DNA from: Roseicella sp. DB1501
GTDB lineage: Bacteria; Pseudomonadota; Alphaproteobacteria; Acetobacterales; Acetobacteraceae
Direction: 5' to 3'
DNA length: 64,000 nucleotides
NCBI RefSeq assembly: GCF_013112485.1
Contig: NZ_JABFHG010000010.1
Coordinates: 1 to 64,000, forward strand
The first letter of the stretch is position 1. Each line of letters begins with the position of its first letter. Shown here piece after piece: positions 24,922 through 34,625 of this stretch. Position numbers and translations under genes: made by a program. The notes under the pieces were generated by a model. The model made no database searches and was not told where the DNA came from. It worked only from the letters and a program-made list of their open reading frames with translations.

Positions 24922-26256
24922 TCAGGCGATGCGTTCGCCGTGCTGGGTGACGTCGAGCCCTTCCCGCTCCTCGTCCTCGGCCACGCGCAGGCCGACGATC
25001 ACATCGGTGATCTTGAGGAGGATGAAGGTGCCGATCGCCGAGTAGGCAAAGACCGCCGCGGTCGCTTCGAGTTGGATGATGAACTGGTCGAAGCTGCCCG
25101 AGACGCCCTCCGGCGCCGCCGTGGTGGCGGAGAGCGCGCCATAGGCGAAGACGCCGGTCAGCAGCGAGCCGACGATGCCGCAGACGCCATGCACGCCGAA
25201 GGCGTCGAGGCTGTCGTCGTAGCCGCACATGTGCTTCAGCGCGGTGGCGCCCCAGAAGCCGGCGAGGCCGGCGACGAGGCCGATGATCAGCGCCGGGACC
25301 GGCAGGACGAAGCCCGAGGCCGGGGTGATGGCGACGAGGCCGGCCACCGCGCCCGAGATCGCGCCGAGGACGCTCGGCTTGCCCTTCGTCGCCCATTCGG
25401 CGAAGAGCCAGGACAGGGTCGCGGCGCCCGCGGCGATCTGCGTGACGAGCATGGCCATGCCGGCACGCGCGCCCGCGCCGCCGGCCGAGCCGGCATTGAA
25501 GCCGAACCAGCCCACCCAGAGCAGGCTCGCGCCGATCACCGCCAGGGCCAGGTTGAAGGGCGACATGTTGTCGTGCCCGTAGCCCAGCCGCTTGCCGAGG
25601 GTGATGGCGCAGATCAGGCCGGCCACGCCGGCATTGATGTGCACGACCGTGCCGCCGGCGAAGTCGAGCGCGCCGAGGCCGAAGATCCAGCCATTCGGGT
25701 GCCAGACCCAGTGGGCGACCGGGCTGTAGATCAGGATGGTCCAGAGGATGTTGAAGATCACCAGCGCGCTGAACTTCATCCGGTCGGCGAAGGCGCCGGT
25801 GATGAGGGCCGGGGTGATGATCGCGAAGGTCATCTGGAAGGTCAGGAAGACGGTCTCAGGGATGGTGAAGGCCACCGCCGCATCGCCCGTGCCCAGAGTG
25901 AAGGGCTTGTCCCAGTTCTCCGCGACCCCGCTGAGGAACAGCTTGGAGAGGTCGCCGACATAGGCGTTGCCCTCGCCGAAGGCGAGGCTGTAGCCGATGA
26001 TGCTCCAGACCACCGTCACCAGCGCGGTGATGGCGAAGCTCTGCATCATGGTGGCGAGCACGTTCTTCTTGCGGACCATGCCCGCGTAGAAGAGCGCCAG
26101 GCCCGGGATGGTCATCATCAGCACCAGGGCGGTGGAGGTGAGCATCCAGGCGGTGTCGCCGGTATCGATCTTGGGGCCGTCGTCCTGCGCCAGGGCCGGC
26201 GCGGCAGCGAGCAGCGCCAGGCCAAGGCCGGCCAGCACGCGTGCGGGCATCCTCAT
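24922..26256 (-). CDS. amtB: Ammonium transporter AmtB
   Basis: A 444-residue protein with signal peptide (1-23, ALAQ) and 11 membrane helices, as in Amt family members. Signature segments include DTAWMLTSTALVLMMTIPGLALFYAGM, FNILWTILIYSPVAHWVW and AGGTVVHINAGVAGL (pore His), and the C-terminal FGVHGVCGIVGSLLTG (second His). It conducts ammonium, and is blocked by GlnK binding to its cytoplasmic face. AGAGGA precedes the ATG. Second gene of a glnK-amtB unit. Confidence 0.96.
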   Translation of the reverse strand: MRMPARVLAGLGLALLAAAPALAQDDGPKIDTGDTAWMLTSTALVLMMTIPGLALFYAGMVRKKNVLATMMQSFAITALVTVVWSIIGYSLAFGEGNAYVGDLSKLFLSGVAENWDKPFTLGTGDAAVAFTIPETVFLTFQMTFAIITPALITGAFADRMKFSALVIFNILWTILIYSPVAHWVWHPNGWIFGLGALDFAGGTVVHINAGVAGLICAITLGKRLGYGHDNMSPFNLALAVIGASLLWVGWFGFNAGSAGGAGARAGMAMLVTQIAAGAATLSWLFAEWATKGKPSVLGAISGAVAGLVAITPASGFVLPVPALIIGLVAGLAGFWGATALKHMCGYDDSLDAFGVHGVCGIVGSLLTGVFAYGALSATTAAPEGVSGSFDQFIIQLEATAAVFAYSAIGTFILLKITDVIVGLRVAEDEEREGLDVTQHGERIA

Positions 26257-26293
26257 CGTGTGATCCTCTGTTCGTTCTGGGAGTTTGGCGGCC

Positions 26294-26686
<393 letters not shown>

Positions 26687-26997
26687 ATCCCACGCTGCCG
26701 GCCCGCCGGCCGCACCGCCCGGCGAGCGGGGCCGATGGCGGATGGCAGCGGGGGTCGCCGCCTGCGGCAGCGCTGCTCGCCTCCCCCCCTCCCCCTCTCT
26801 CGCGAGGTCGCATCGATGCCTGCCAAGCTTGCAGCCGGGCAGATTCATGCCGTTTTCGCAACCACACCTTTTGCAAGCGGGGGCGGCAACGGCAGTCCGA
26901 GGATATGCCGGCTTTCGGGTCAGATGCCCGCTTGTTGGGCAATGGCGGAACGGAGGGTCACGCTTGACCGCCCCCGGCGGCGATGGGAGGAACCGGC

Positions 26998-28269
26998 ATG
27001 ACATCCGCCTCCGACGTCGCAGTCTGCATCCTGGGCGCGGGCCCGGTCGGCGCGACCCTGGCCGCCACCCTCGCCACCGCCGGCCTGCCGACCGCCGTCG
27101 TCGACACCCAGCCCCTGCCGCCGATGGAGCTGCAGGATTTCGACGGGCGCGCCTATGCCATCGCCCTCACCTCGCAGCGGCTGCTGCAGGCGGCCGGCAT
27201 CTGGGAGCGGCTGCCCGAGCGTCCCTGCCCCATCCTCGGCATCCGCGTCGCCGATGGCCGGCCGGGCCAGCCGCCCTCGCCCCTCGCCCTGCATTTCGAC
27301 GCCGCCGCGGTCTCCGACGAGCCCTTCGGCTACATGGTGGAGGCGCGCAGCCTGCGCGTCGGGTTGAATGCCCGCCTGCCGGGCATGGCGCATCTCAGGG
27401 TCTTCGCGCCGGCCAGGGCGACGGTCGAGCGCCGCACGGAGGGCGCCACCATCCGCCTCTCGACCGGCGAGACGCTGACCGCACGCCTCGTCGTCGCGGC
27501 GGAAGGGCGCAACAGCCCGCTGCGACGCCAGGCCGGCATCCGCACCGCGGTGCTCGACTACCACCAGATCGGCATGGTCGGCGCCTTCGCGCATGAGGCG
27601 CCGCACCGCAACATCGCCCTCGAGCAATTCCTGCCGAACGGCCCCTTCGCCCAGCTTCCCCTTGCCGGGCCGGGCGGCTTCGGCAGTGCCGCCTTCCCGC
27701 ATGCCTCGGCCTTCGTCTGGGCCGACCGCACGGCCATCGCGCAGCGGATGCTGGCACTCGACGAGGCCGCCTTCGGGCGGGAGCTGGCGCGGCGGCTCGG
27801 CCCGCATCTCGGCGCCATCCGGCCGATCGGCCGGCGCTGGTCCTATCCGCTCTCGGCCCTGCTGGTGGAGCGCTGGACCGACACCCGCCTCGCCCTGATC
27901 GGCGACGCCGCGCATGGCGTGCACCCGATCGCCGGCCAGGGGCTCAACCTCGGCTTCCGCGACGTGGCGGCGCTGGCCGAGGCGGTGATCGAGGCCTGGA
28001 GCCTCGGCGCCGATCCGGGCGCGCCGGCGGTGCTCGCCCGCTACCAGGCGCGGCGGCGGCCGGACACGCTGCTGATGCTCTCCGGCATGCACGCGCTGGA
28101 ACGGCTCTTCGGCAACGACATCGCGCCGGTGCGCTGGGCCCGGCGGCTCGGCATCGCCGCCGTCGACCGGCTGCCGGCGCTGAAGCGCGGCTTCGCCCGC
28201 CAGGCCATGGGGCTGGGGCCGGGCGTCACGGGCCTCCTCGCCGGCCAGCCGCTCATGCGGGCGGGCTGA
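26998..28269 (+). CDS. FAD-dependent ubiquinone-biosynthesis hydroxylase (UbiH/UbiF/Coq6 family)
   Basis: A 423-residue class A flavoprotein monooxygenase. It has [21 protein letters not shown] (Rossmann, residues 8-28), the central DG-type segment, and [21 protein letters not shown], the second FAD-binding motif specific to UbiH/F/L. It hydroxylates the ubiquinone ring precursor; which ring carbon cannot be told. GGGAGG precedes ATG 26998. Its 3' end overlaps the convergent rdgB by 17 bases. Confidence 0.87.
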   Translation: MTSASDVAVCILGAGPVGATLAATLATAGLPTAVVDTQPLPPMELQDFDGRAYAIALTSQRLLQAAGIWERLPERPCPILGIRVADGRPGQPPSPLALHFDAAAVSDEPFGYMVEARSLRVGLNARLPGMAHLRVFAPARATVERRTEGATIRLSTGETLTARLVVAAEGRNSPLRRQAGIRTAVLDYHQIGMVGAFAHEAPHRNIALEQFLPNGPFAQLPLAGPGGFGSAAFPHASAFVWADRTAIAQRMLALDEAAFGRELARRLGPHLGAIRPIGRRWSYPLSALLVERWTDTRLALIGDAAHGVHPIAGQGLNLGFRDVAALAEAVIEAWSLGADPGAPAVLARYQARRRPDTLLMLSGMHALERLFGNDIAPVRWARRLGIAAVDRLPALKRGFARQAMGLGPGVTGLLAGQPLMRAG

Positions 28270-28906
28270 CCGCCGGCGGCAGGCAGGCCGCGGCCAGCAG
28301 GGCGAAGGCGCGGGCGCGGTGGCTGATCCGGTGCTTCGCCGCCGGGTCCATCTCGCCGAAGGTCTCGGCCTGGCCCTCGGGGAGGAACATCGGGTCGTAG
28401 CCGAAGCCGCGGGTGCCGCGCGGCGGGTGCACCCACTGGCCCCGCACCACCCCCTCGAAGCCCTCGGCATGGCCGTCCGGCCAGGCGAGGACGAGGGCGC
28501 AGGTGAACCAGGCCGCGCGGTCGGCATGGGGCGCGGCCAGCGCCGCGACCTTCGCCATCGCCATGGCGTAGTCCCGCCCGCCCCCCGGTTGCTCGGCCCA
28601 GTCCGCGGTGCGCACGCCGGGATCGCCGCCGAGCGCGGCCACCGAGAAGCCGCTGTCATCGGCCAGCGCCGGCAGGCCGGCGGCGCGCGCGGCCGCCAGC
28701 GCCTTGATCCCGGCATTGCCGAGGAAGCTGTCCTCGGTCTCGGCGGGCTCCGGCAGGCCGAGCTCGCCGGCCGAGACCACCTGCATGCCGTGCGGCGCGA
28801 CCAGCGCCGCGACCTCGCGCAGCTTGCCGGCATTGTGGCTGGCGAGCACCAGCCGCCCCGGCGCCAGCCGCCGATGCAGGCCGCCCGCTGCCTCGGCCCC
28901 GGGCAT
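28253..28906 (-). CDS. rdgB: dITP/XTP pyrophosphatase RdgB (HAM1)
   Basis: 217 residues. [18 protein letters not shown] at the start, [19 protein letters not shown] and [27 protein letters not shown] are the NTPase motifs; the C-terminal part has [12 protein letters not shown]-type [15 protein letters not shown] and [10 protein letters not shown]. It removes inosine and xanthosine triphosphates from nucleotide pools. The ATG overlaps the rph stop by one base (TGATG). Confidence 0.93.
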   Translation of the reverse strand: MPGAEAAGGLHRRLAPGRLVLASHNAGKLREVAALVAPHGMQVVSAGELGLPEPAETEDSFLGNAGIKALAAARAAGLPALADDSGFSVAALGGDPGVRTADWAEQPGGGRDYAMAMAKVAALAAPHADRAAWFTCALVLAWPDGHAEGFEGVVRGQWVHPPRGTRGFGYDPMFLPEGQAETFGEMDPAAKHRISHRARAFALLAAACLPPAVSPPA

Positions 28907-29628
28907 CAGCCGATCCCGGCCGCGGCGCGCTGCAGCCGGAAGAGCTGGTCGGTGCCCTGGCGCGCGAGCTTCAGCAGGGAGAGGAGCTGCGCCTCGGAGA
29001 AGGGCTCGCCCTCGGCCGTGCCCTGCACCTCGACCAGCCCGCCGCGGCCGGTGAGGACGAAATTGGCATCCGTCTGCGCCTTGCTGTCCTCGTCGTAGTC
29101 GAGGTCGAGCACCGGCTCGCCCTGCCAGATCCCGCAGGAGACGGCCGCCACCTGGTCCTTCAGCGGCATGCTGGAGAGGACGTTCATCTTCATGCAGTGG
29201 CGGAAGGCGAGGTGCAGCGCCACCCAGGCGCCGGTGATGCTGGCGCAGCGGGTGCCGCCATCGGCGGTCAGCACGTCGCAATCGAGGGTGACGGCCATCT
29301 CGCCCATCGCCTTCAGATCCGTCACCGCGCGCAGGCTGCGGCCGATGAGGCGCTGGATCTCCTGCGTCCGGCCGGACTGCTTGCCGCGCGCCGCCTCGCG
29401 GTCGCTGCGGGTGTGGGTGGCGCGCGGCAGCATGCCATATTCCGCCGTCACCCAGCCCTGGCCGGTGCCGCGCAGGAAGGGCGGCACCCGGCTCTCGACC
29501 GAGGCGGTGCAGAGCACCTCGGTGTTGCCCATGCGGATGCGGCAGGAGCCCTCGGCATGGCGGGCGATGCCGGGCTCGAGGATGACGGGGCGAAGGGCGT
29601 CGGGCGCGCGGCCGGAGGGACGGGTCAT
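28906..29628 (-). CDS. rph: Ribonuclease PH
   Basis: 240 residues of the phosphorolytic exonuclease family. [51 protein letters not shown], and [14 protein letters not shown] plus [18 protein letters not shown] are all typical. It trims tRNA 3' ends using phosphate. Starts at ATG 29628. The rph-rdgB order is common in alphaproteobacteria (often divergent from hrcA, which is not seen here). Confidence 0.95.
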   Translation of the reverse strand: MTRPSGRAPDALRPVILEPGIARHAEGSCRIRMGNTEVLCTASVESRVPPFLRGTGQGWVTAEYGMLPRATHTRSDREAARGKQSGRTQEIQRLIGRSLRAVTDLKAMGEMAVTLDCDVLTADGGTRCASITGAWVALHLAFRHCMKMNVLSSMPLKDQVAAVSCGIWQGEPVLDLDYDEDSKAQTDANFVLTGRGGLVEVQGTAEGEPFSEAQLLSLLKLARQGTDQLFRLQRAAAGIG

Positions 29629-30095
29629 GCGGCGCGGCCTAGCATGGGGGCGGAAGGGCGCGAAGGGGCGCGGGCTGCCCGGGCGGGGCTGCGGGTTTCG
29701 GACAAATACCCCCTCGCATGGGCGGAGAGGCGGGATTCGGACAAAGGCCCCGGTCCGGATCGCGGCGATGGACGGAGGCGGCCAGGGCGGAAGACGCCGC
29801 GCAGAATCGGGCAAAGGGTCGGGCGGCGGCGGCAGGCCCGATGCCGGGCCGCGCCTGCCCGCCCGCCCATGCCACATGCCGACAAATCCCGGCCCCGCTC
29901 TGCGGAAGGACCGGCCGACGGGGCGGGAGCGGTGGCGGGCGGTCCTGGGCCATGGGCGGCGGCTCCGGCATCAGCCCGCGGAACATAAGAGGAATATTGT
30001 TTCGTTTCAAGGACGACCACCCGCCGCCTTTCGCGGCGGTTGCACGCCTCGCCACGACACTTGACTATTCTCAGCATCGCAACGCCGTGGAGGCT
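29629..30095. other. Gene-free stretch between rph and the TPR gene
   Basis: 467 bases without a supportable gene. Most is extremely GC-rich; 29980-30075 is AT-richer and holds the only promoter-like sites. If rph is read from the minus-strand promoter near 30000, its leader would be about 350 bases long. Confidence 0.5.
29982..30010 (-). promoter_or_regulatory. Candidate promoter toward rph
   Basis: On the minus strand TTGAAA (30010-30005) is followed by a 17-base spacer and TATGTT (29987-29982). The preceding base is C, giving CTTGAAA, also the -35 core of heat-shock (RpoH) promoters in alphaproteobacteria, but no CCCCAT -10 follows. It lies about 355 bases before the rph start. Only moderate support. 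Confidence 0.35.
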
Positions 30096-32756
30096 ATGGA
30101 CCGCGCGACGGCAACTTCCCTGGCCAGCACGACGATCAGCGCCTGCGCGGTCGCCGGCCTGGCCTGGATGGGCGGCGGCGTGCCCAGCGTGCTCGCCGCC
30201 GGCATCGCCGGCGGTGTCGCCGACCGGGCCGCCGGCCGCCTCCTCGGCGAGGTGCGGGACCGTCTCGCCCGGCTGCGCGGCCTGCCGGCCAACCACGACG
30301 TCGCCCGCGGCGTGCGGCAGGCGCAGATCCAGGCCCTGGACCGCGTCATCCGCGACTTCGCGGCGCGCCGCCCCGATGCCGACCCTGCCTTCGCCGAGCG
30401 CGCCCTCGCCTTCTGCCGGGAGGTGCAGGGCCATGCGCTGGGGGCGGAGGTCTCGGTCAACGAGGACCTGACCGCACCGCTCGGCGCCGCCATCCAGGGC
30501 ATCCTGGCCGGGCCGGGCACCGGCCTCGCCTCCGCCACCGTCGCCGAGCAGATCGCCGGCATGGTCGAGACGGCGGTGCTGGAGGAGTTGCGCGCCCGCC
30601 TGGCCCCGCAGCCCCTGCCGCCGGCCTTCGAGGCGCAGTTCCGCCACGGCGCCGATGCCCTGCCGCGCTTCCTCGACGCCTATGGCGCGCATGTGACGAA
30701 GGCGATCTCGCAGCCCGGACCCTTCCAGGCGATCTTCACGGCCGGCGCGCTGGCGCGGATCGAGGGGCTGGGCTTCGACACGGCGGAGGGCGTGCAGGCG
30801 CTGGCCGAGCGCTTCGGCGGCATCGAGGCGGGGCTTGGCCGCGTCGAGGACGCCCAGGCGCGGGAGGCGCGGTTGGCGGCGGCGCGCCATGCCGAATTGC
30901 TGGCCGCCATCGCCCGCGACAAGGGCGTGCCGCATGACGTGCTGCGGGCGCTGCTCGCCCGCATGGGCGAGACGGGCGTGGCCGAGGCGGCGATCGAGGC
31001 CCGGCTGGCGGCCAAGGCGGAGGAGTATGTCGCCCTCCGCGCCGAGTTGGACCGTCGCGGCAATGACCGGCCGGAAGCCGCGGCGGCCCGGGCCAGGGCG
31101 AGCCGGTTGCTGGACACCGGCGACCTCGACGCCGCCCGGGCGGTGCTGGCGGAGGGCCGCGGCCGGCTGCGGGCGCTGCGGGAGCAGACGGCGCGGGAGG
31201 AGGCCGGGCTGGCGGCGGAGGAGGCGCAGGTCGCCGCGCTGGCGCTGCGCTATCGCGAGGCGGCGGCGCTGTACGAGGAGGCGGCGGCGCTGGTGGGGTT
31301 CGATGCCGAGGCGGCGTGGGGATACCTGCTGCTCGCAGCGGACAGAATGCAGGCCCAAGGAGGCGAGTATGGTGACAACCCGGCGCTTCGCGAAGCGCTC
31401 GTCACCTATGACCGAGCCCTGTCGCTGGCACCGCGGGCGGTCCGTCCGCTCGACTGGGCGACGACGCAGAATGATCTTGGCAACACGCTGGCGAGGCTCG
31501 ACGAGAGCGGCGACGAAGCAGCGCTGCAGCGGGCGGTGGCGGCTTACGGGGCGGCGCTGGAGGAACGCACCCGCGAGCGTGCGCCACTCGCCTGGGCGAT
31601 GACGCAGAACAACCTCGCCAACGCGCTACTGGCGCTCAGCGGGCGCGGCGACGAGGCGGCACTGCCACGGGCGGTGGCGGCCTACGGGGCAGCGCTGGAG
31701 GAGCTCATCCGCGAGCGTGTGCCACTCGCCTGGGCGATGACGCAGAACAACCTCGGCAACGCGCTGCTGACGCTCGGTAAGCGCGGCGACGACGAGGCCC
31801 TGCCACTGGCGGTGGCGGCCTATGGGGCGGCGCTGGAGGAACGCACCCGCGAACGTGTGCCGCTCGACTGGGCGATGACGCAGAACAACCTCGGCAACGC
31901 GCTGCTGATGCTCGGTGAGCGCGGCGACGAGGCCGCGCTGCAGCGGGCGGTGGCGGCCTATAGGGCGGCGCTAGAGGAACGCACCCGCGAGCGTGCGCCA
32001 CTCGCCTGGGCGACGACGCAGAACAATCTCGGCAACGCGCTGCTGGCGCTCGGTGAGCGCGGCGACGAGGCGGCGTTGCCGTGGGCGGTGGCAGCCTACG
32101 AGGCGGCGCTGGAGGAACGCACCCGTGAGCGCGTGCCGCTCGACTGGGCAATGACGCAGAACAACCTCGGCAACGGGCTGGCGACGCTCGGCAGGCGCGG
32201 CGACGACGAGGCCCTACGACGGGCGGTGGCGGCCTACAGAGCGGCACTGGAGGAACGCACCCGCGATCGTGTGCCGCTCGACTGGGCAACGACGCAGAAC
32301 AACCTCGGCAACGCGCTGCTGATGCTCGGTGAGCGCGGCGACGACGAAGCCCTGCCGCGGGCGGTGGCGGCCTACGAGGCGGCGCTGGAGGAACGCACCC
32401 GTGAGCGCGTGCCGCTCGACTGGGCAATGACGCAAAACAATCTCGGCAACGCGCTGCTGATGCTCGGTGAGCGCGGCGACGACGAAGCCCTGCCGCAGGC
32501 GGTGGCAGCCTACGAGGCGGCGCTGGAGGAACGCACCCGCGAGCGCGCGCCCTACCGCTGGGCACGGACAACGGCAAACCTTGCCCTGGCCGAGGCGAGC
32601 CTCGCCGCCCAACACGGTGAGCCGGCCCGGCTGCGACGCGCGCTGCTGCATGTCGAGGGCGCTCTGGAGGAATACACCCGGCTCGACGCGACCTACGACA
32701 TGGACATCGCAACCCGCCTGCGCGACAGGCTCCGCGCCGAACTGGGCGAGAACTGA
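30096..32756 (+). CDS. Large TPR-array protein with unknown N-terminal domain
   Basis: About 886 residues. Residues 10-45 are hydrophobic and glycine-rich (possible membrane segment or helical hairpin). About 45-240 are helical and unfamiliar. About 240-450 are Ala/Glu/Arg-rich helices with coiled-coil character. Residues 452-819 are eight consecutive 46-residue TPR units with the core TQNNLGNALL and AVAAYxAALEERTRER. A divergent tail follows. Such TPR arrays with WAMTQNNLGNAL cores usually bind peptides or proteins in signalling or defence-type proteins, but no effector domain is recognised here. The ATG has GGAGG only 2 bases upstream; GTG 30087 is an alternative. No operon partner. Confidence 0.8.
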   Translation: MDRATATSLASTTISACAVAGLAWMGGGVPSVLAAGIAGGVADRAAGRLLGEVRDRLARLRGLPANHDVARGVRQAQIQALDRVIRDFAARRPDADPAFAERALAFCREVQGHALGAEVSVNEDLTAPLGAAIQGILAGPGTGLASATVAEQIAGMVETAVLEELRARLAPQPLPPAFEAQFRHGADALPRFLDAYGAHVTKAISQPGPFQAIFTAGALARIEGLGFDTAEGVQALAERFGGIEAGLGRVEDAQAREARLAAARHAELLAAIARDKGVPHDVLRALLARMGETGVAEAAIEARLAAKAEEYVALRAELDRRGNDRPEAAAARARASRLLDTGDLDAARAVLAEGRGRLRALREQTAREEAGLAAEEAQVAALALRYREAAALYEEAAALVGFDAEAAWGYLLLAADRMQAQGGEYGDNPALREALVTYDRALSLAPRAVRPLDWATTQNDLGNTLARLDESGDEAALQRAVAAYGAALEERTRERAPLAWAMTQNNLANALLALSGRGDEAALPRAVAAYGAALEELIRERVPLAWAMTQNNLGNALLTLGKRGDDEALPLAVAAYGAALEERTRERVPLDWAMTQNNLGNALLMLGERGDEAALQRAVAAYRAALEERTRERAPLAWATTQNNLGNALLALGERGDEAALPWAVAAYEAALEERTRERVPLDWAMTQNNLGNGLATLGRRGDDEALRRAVAAYRAALEERTRDRVPLDWATTQNNLGNALLMLGERGDDEALPRAVAAYEAALEERTRERVPLDWAMTQNNLGNALLMLGERGDDEALPQAVAAYEAALEERTRERAPYRWARTTANLALAEASLAAQHGEPARLRRALLHVEGALEEYTRLDATYDMDIATRLRDRLRAELGEN
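31449..32552 (+). repeat. Eight tandem 138-bp units inside the TPR gene
   Basis: Eight direct repeats, each exactly 138 bp (46 codons), without spacer. Units 7 and 8 differ at only a few codons and share long identical DNA stretches. The units differ mostly at a few positions (for example the residue after DEAL and in AAYxAAL). The DNA-level conservation suggests recent expansion or ongoing recombination, so copy number may vary between strains. Confidence 0.92.
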
Positions 32757-32929
32757 TCCACGGGGCTGGCCGTCCTGCCGCCTTCAGGCAGCGCCGGCGG
32801 ACGCCGCGGCGGCGATCCGGGCGGCCCCTTGTTGCGGCGCGGGGCGGGCGGCCATGCGCCGGCGGCGCCCCGACCGGCATCTTGACCCGCCGGGTCGGGC
32901 GGGCCTATCCCTCCCCCCCGATGGCCGCG

Positions 32930-33003
32930 GCCATCTCTCGCGATTTGTCCGGCCAGCTTGCGGCGAGGTAAAACAAGCGCGCTAAACGGCCGTCGGGGGC
33001 ATT
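32930..33003 (+). promoter_or_regulatory. SAM-II riboswitch upstream of metZ
   Basis: The leader contains the SAM-II core in order: GATTTG (32942-32947), then CAGCTTGC, GGTAAAACAAG, GCTAAA, and the closing GTCGGGGGCA pairing region, the expected H-type pseudoknot layout. SAM-II binds S-adenosylmethionine and in known cases hides the ribosome site of downstream methionine genes in alphaproteobacteria. It ends about 65 bases before the metZ start. The rest of the gap 32757-32929 shows nothing else. Confidence 0.9.
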
Positions 33004-33067
33004 GCTTCCCTGCCCCCGTCCCGTTCATCGGGCCGGACACCGCCGCGTCGCCAAGGTGTCCCACCGC

Positions 33068-34300
33068 ATGTCCAGATCCCTGCCGCCCCGCCCGCTCCGT
33101 CCCGCCACGCTGCTGGTCCGCGGCGGCACCATGCGCAGCGACCAGGACGAGACCTCCGAGGCGCTCTTCCTCACCTCCGGCTTCGTCTACGAGACTGCCG
33201 AGCAGGCCGAGGCGACCTTCAACGGCACCGCCACGCATTTCCAGTATTCCCGCTTCGGCAACCCGACCGTCGCGATGCTCGAGCAGCGCCTCGCCGCGCT
33301 GGAGGGGGCCGAGGCCTGTCGCCTCACCGCCACGGGCATGGCAGCGGTGCATGCGGCCATGCTCTCGCATCTGAAGGCCGGCGACCGCGTCGTCGCCTCG
33401 CGCGCGCTCTTCGGCTCCTGCCACTGGATCGTCTCCACCCTGCTGCCGCGCTACGGGATCGAGAGCGAGTTCGTCGACGGCGCCGACCTGGCGCAGTGGG
33501 AGCGCGCGCTTGCGAAGCCCGCGGCGCTGGTGCTGCTGGAGACGCCCTCCAACCCGATGCTGGAGATGGTGGACCTGCCGGCCGTCGCCGCCCTCGCGCA
33601 CCGGGCGGGGGCGATCGTGGTGGTGGACAACGTCTTCGCCACGCCGCTGCTGCAGAAGCCGCTGGCACTGGGCGCCGATGTCGTCGTCTATTCCTGCACC
33701 AAGCACATGGACGGCCAGGGCCGCGTGCTCGGCGGCGCCGTGCTCGGCAGCAAGACGTGGGTGGAGGAGGTGCTGCAGCCCTTCACCCGCAACACCGGCC
33801 CGGCGATCTCGCCCTTCAATGCCTGGGTGGTGCTGAAGGGGCTGGAGACGCTCTCGCTCCGCATCGAGGCAATGAGCCGCAGCGCCGCCGCCATCGCCGA
33901 TGCGCTGGCCGCGCGGCCGGAGGTGGCCCGCGTTCTCTACCCCTTCCGCGCCGACCATCCGCAGCAGGCGCTGGCGCGGCGGCAGATGGCGGGCGGCGGC
34001 ACGCTCGTCACCTTCGAGCTGAAGCCCGGCCCGGGCGACGCCAGGACGGAGGGCGCCAAGGCGGCGGCCTTCCGCTTCTGCAACGCGCTGCGGCTGATCG
34101 ATATCTCGAACAATCTCGGCGACAGCAAGTCGATGGTCACCCATCCGGCGACGACGACGCATATGCGCATCGGCGCCGAGGAACGGGCGCGGCTCGGCAT
34201 CACCGACGGCACCATCCGCCTCTCCGTCGGGCTCGAGGACGTGGCCGACCTGCTCGAGGATCTGGACGAGGCGCTGGCGGCGGCCGGCCAGGCCAGGTAG
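33068..34300 (+). CDS. metZ: O-succinylhomoserine sulfhydrylase MetZ
   Basis: A 410-residue PLP-dependent Cys/Met metabolism enzyme. The start TLLVRGGTMRSDQDETSEALFLTSGFVY is specific for MetZ. YSRFGNPTVAMLEQRLAALEG, LLETPSNPML, VVDNVFATPLLQKPL and the PLP lysine in SCTKHMDGQGR (Lys212) follow, then the DSKSMVTHPATTTH active-site loop. It joins O-succinyl- (or O-acetyl-) homoserine with sulfide to homocysteine. Controlled by the SAM-II riboswitch upstream. Confidence 0.95.
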   Translation: MSRSLPPRPLRPATLLVRGGTMRSDQDETSEALFLTSGFVYETAEQAEATFNGTATHFQYSRFGNPTVAMLEQRLAALEGAEACRLTATGMAAVHAAMLSHLKAGDRVVASRALFGSCHWIVSTLLPRYGIESEFVDGADLAQWERALAKPAALVLLETPSNPMLEMVDLPAVAALAHRAGAIVVVDNVFATPLLQKPLALGADVVVYSCTKHMDGQGRVLGGAVLGSKTWVEEVLQPFTRNTGPAISPFNAWVVLKGLETLSLRIEAMSRSAAAIADALAARPEVARVLYPFRADHPQQALARRQMAGGGTLVTFELKPGPGDARTEGAKAAAFRFCNALRLIDISNNLGDSKSMVTHPATTTHMRIGAEERARLGITDGTIRLSVGLEDVADLLEDLDEALAAAGQAR

Positions 34301-34423
34301 CGCGCCGGACCACGCCGCCCGACCGGTGGCGGCGGGCGCCGGGCCGTGGCACTCTCCGGCCCGGCGCCCGGCAAGAGGGCCGCGCCGGGTCTGCCGGCCG
34401 CAACGACAGGTGGGGATGCGTCC

Positions 34424-34621
34424 ATGAGCCTCGAGACCTGGGCCGCCTTCGCGGCGGCCGCCATCGCGCTGCTGCTGATCCCGGGGCCGACCATCCTGCT
34501 GGTGATCGGCCCGTCGCGCGGCGCGGTGCGGCGCCCGGCGCTGCGGCGCGGCCGCGACCGGCTCGGCGGCAGCCTGCTGATCGGCGCCGGCCTCGCCACC
34601 GCCGCGCTGCGCCGGGCCTGA
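34424..34621 (+). pseudogene. LysE/RhtB transporter, internally deleted
   Basis: A 65-codon frame that joins the family's N-terminal helix (WAAFAAAAIALLLIPGPTIL, containing the invariant PGP) directly to the family's C-terminal end (RLGGSLLIGAGLATAALRR). About 140 residues of the normal about 205-residue transporter are missing between them. The frame is still open, so a short membrane peptide could be made, but transport is not expected. It lies 4 bases upstream of apaG. Confidence 0.75.
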
Positions 34622-34625
34622 CGCC

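Noticed and set aside
31449-32552. CRISPR array
   Set aside because: The repeat is in frame inside a gene, has no spacers, and encodes TPR units; no cas genes are present.
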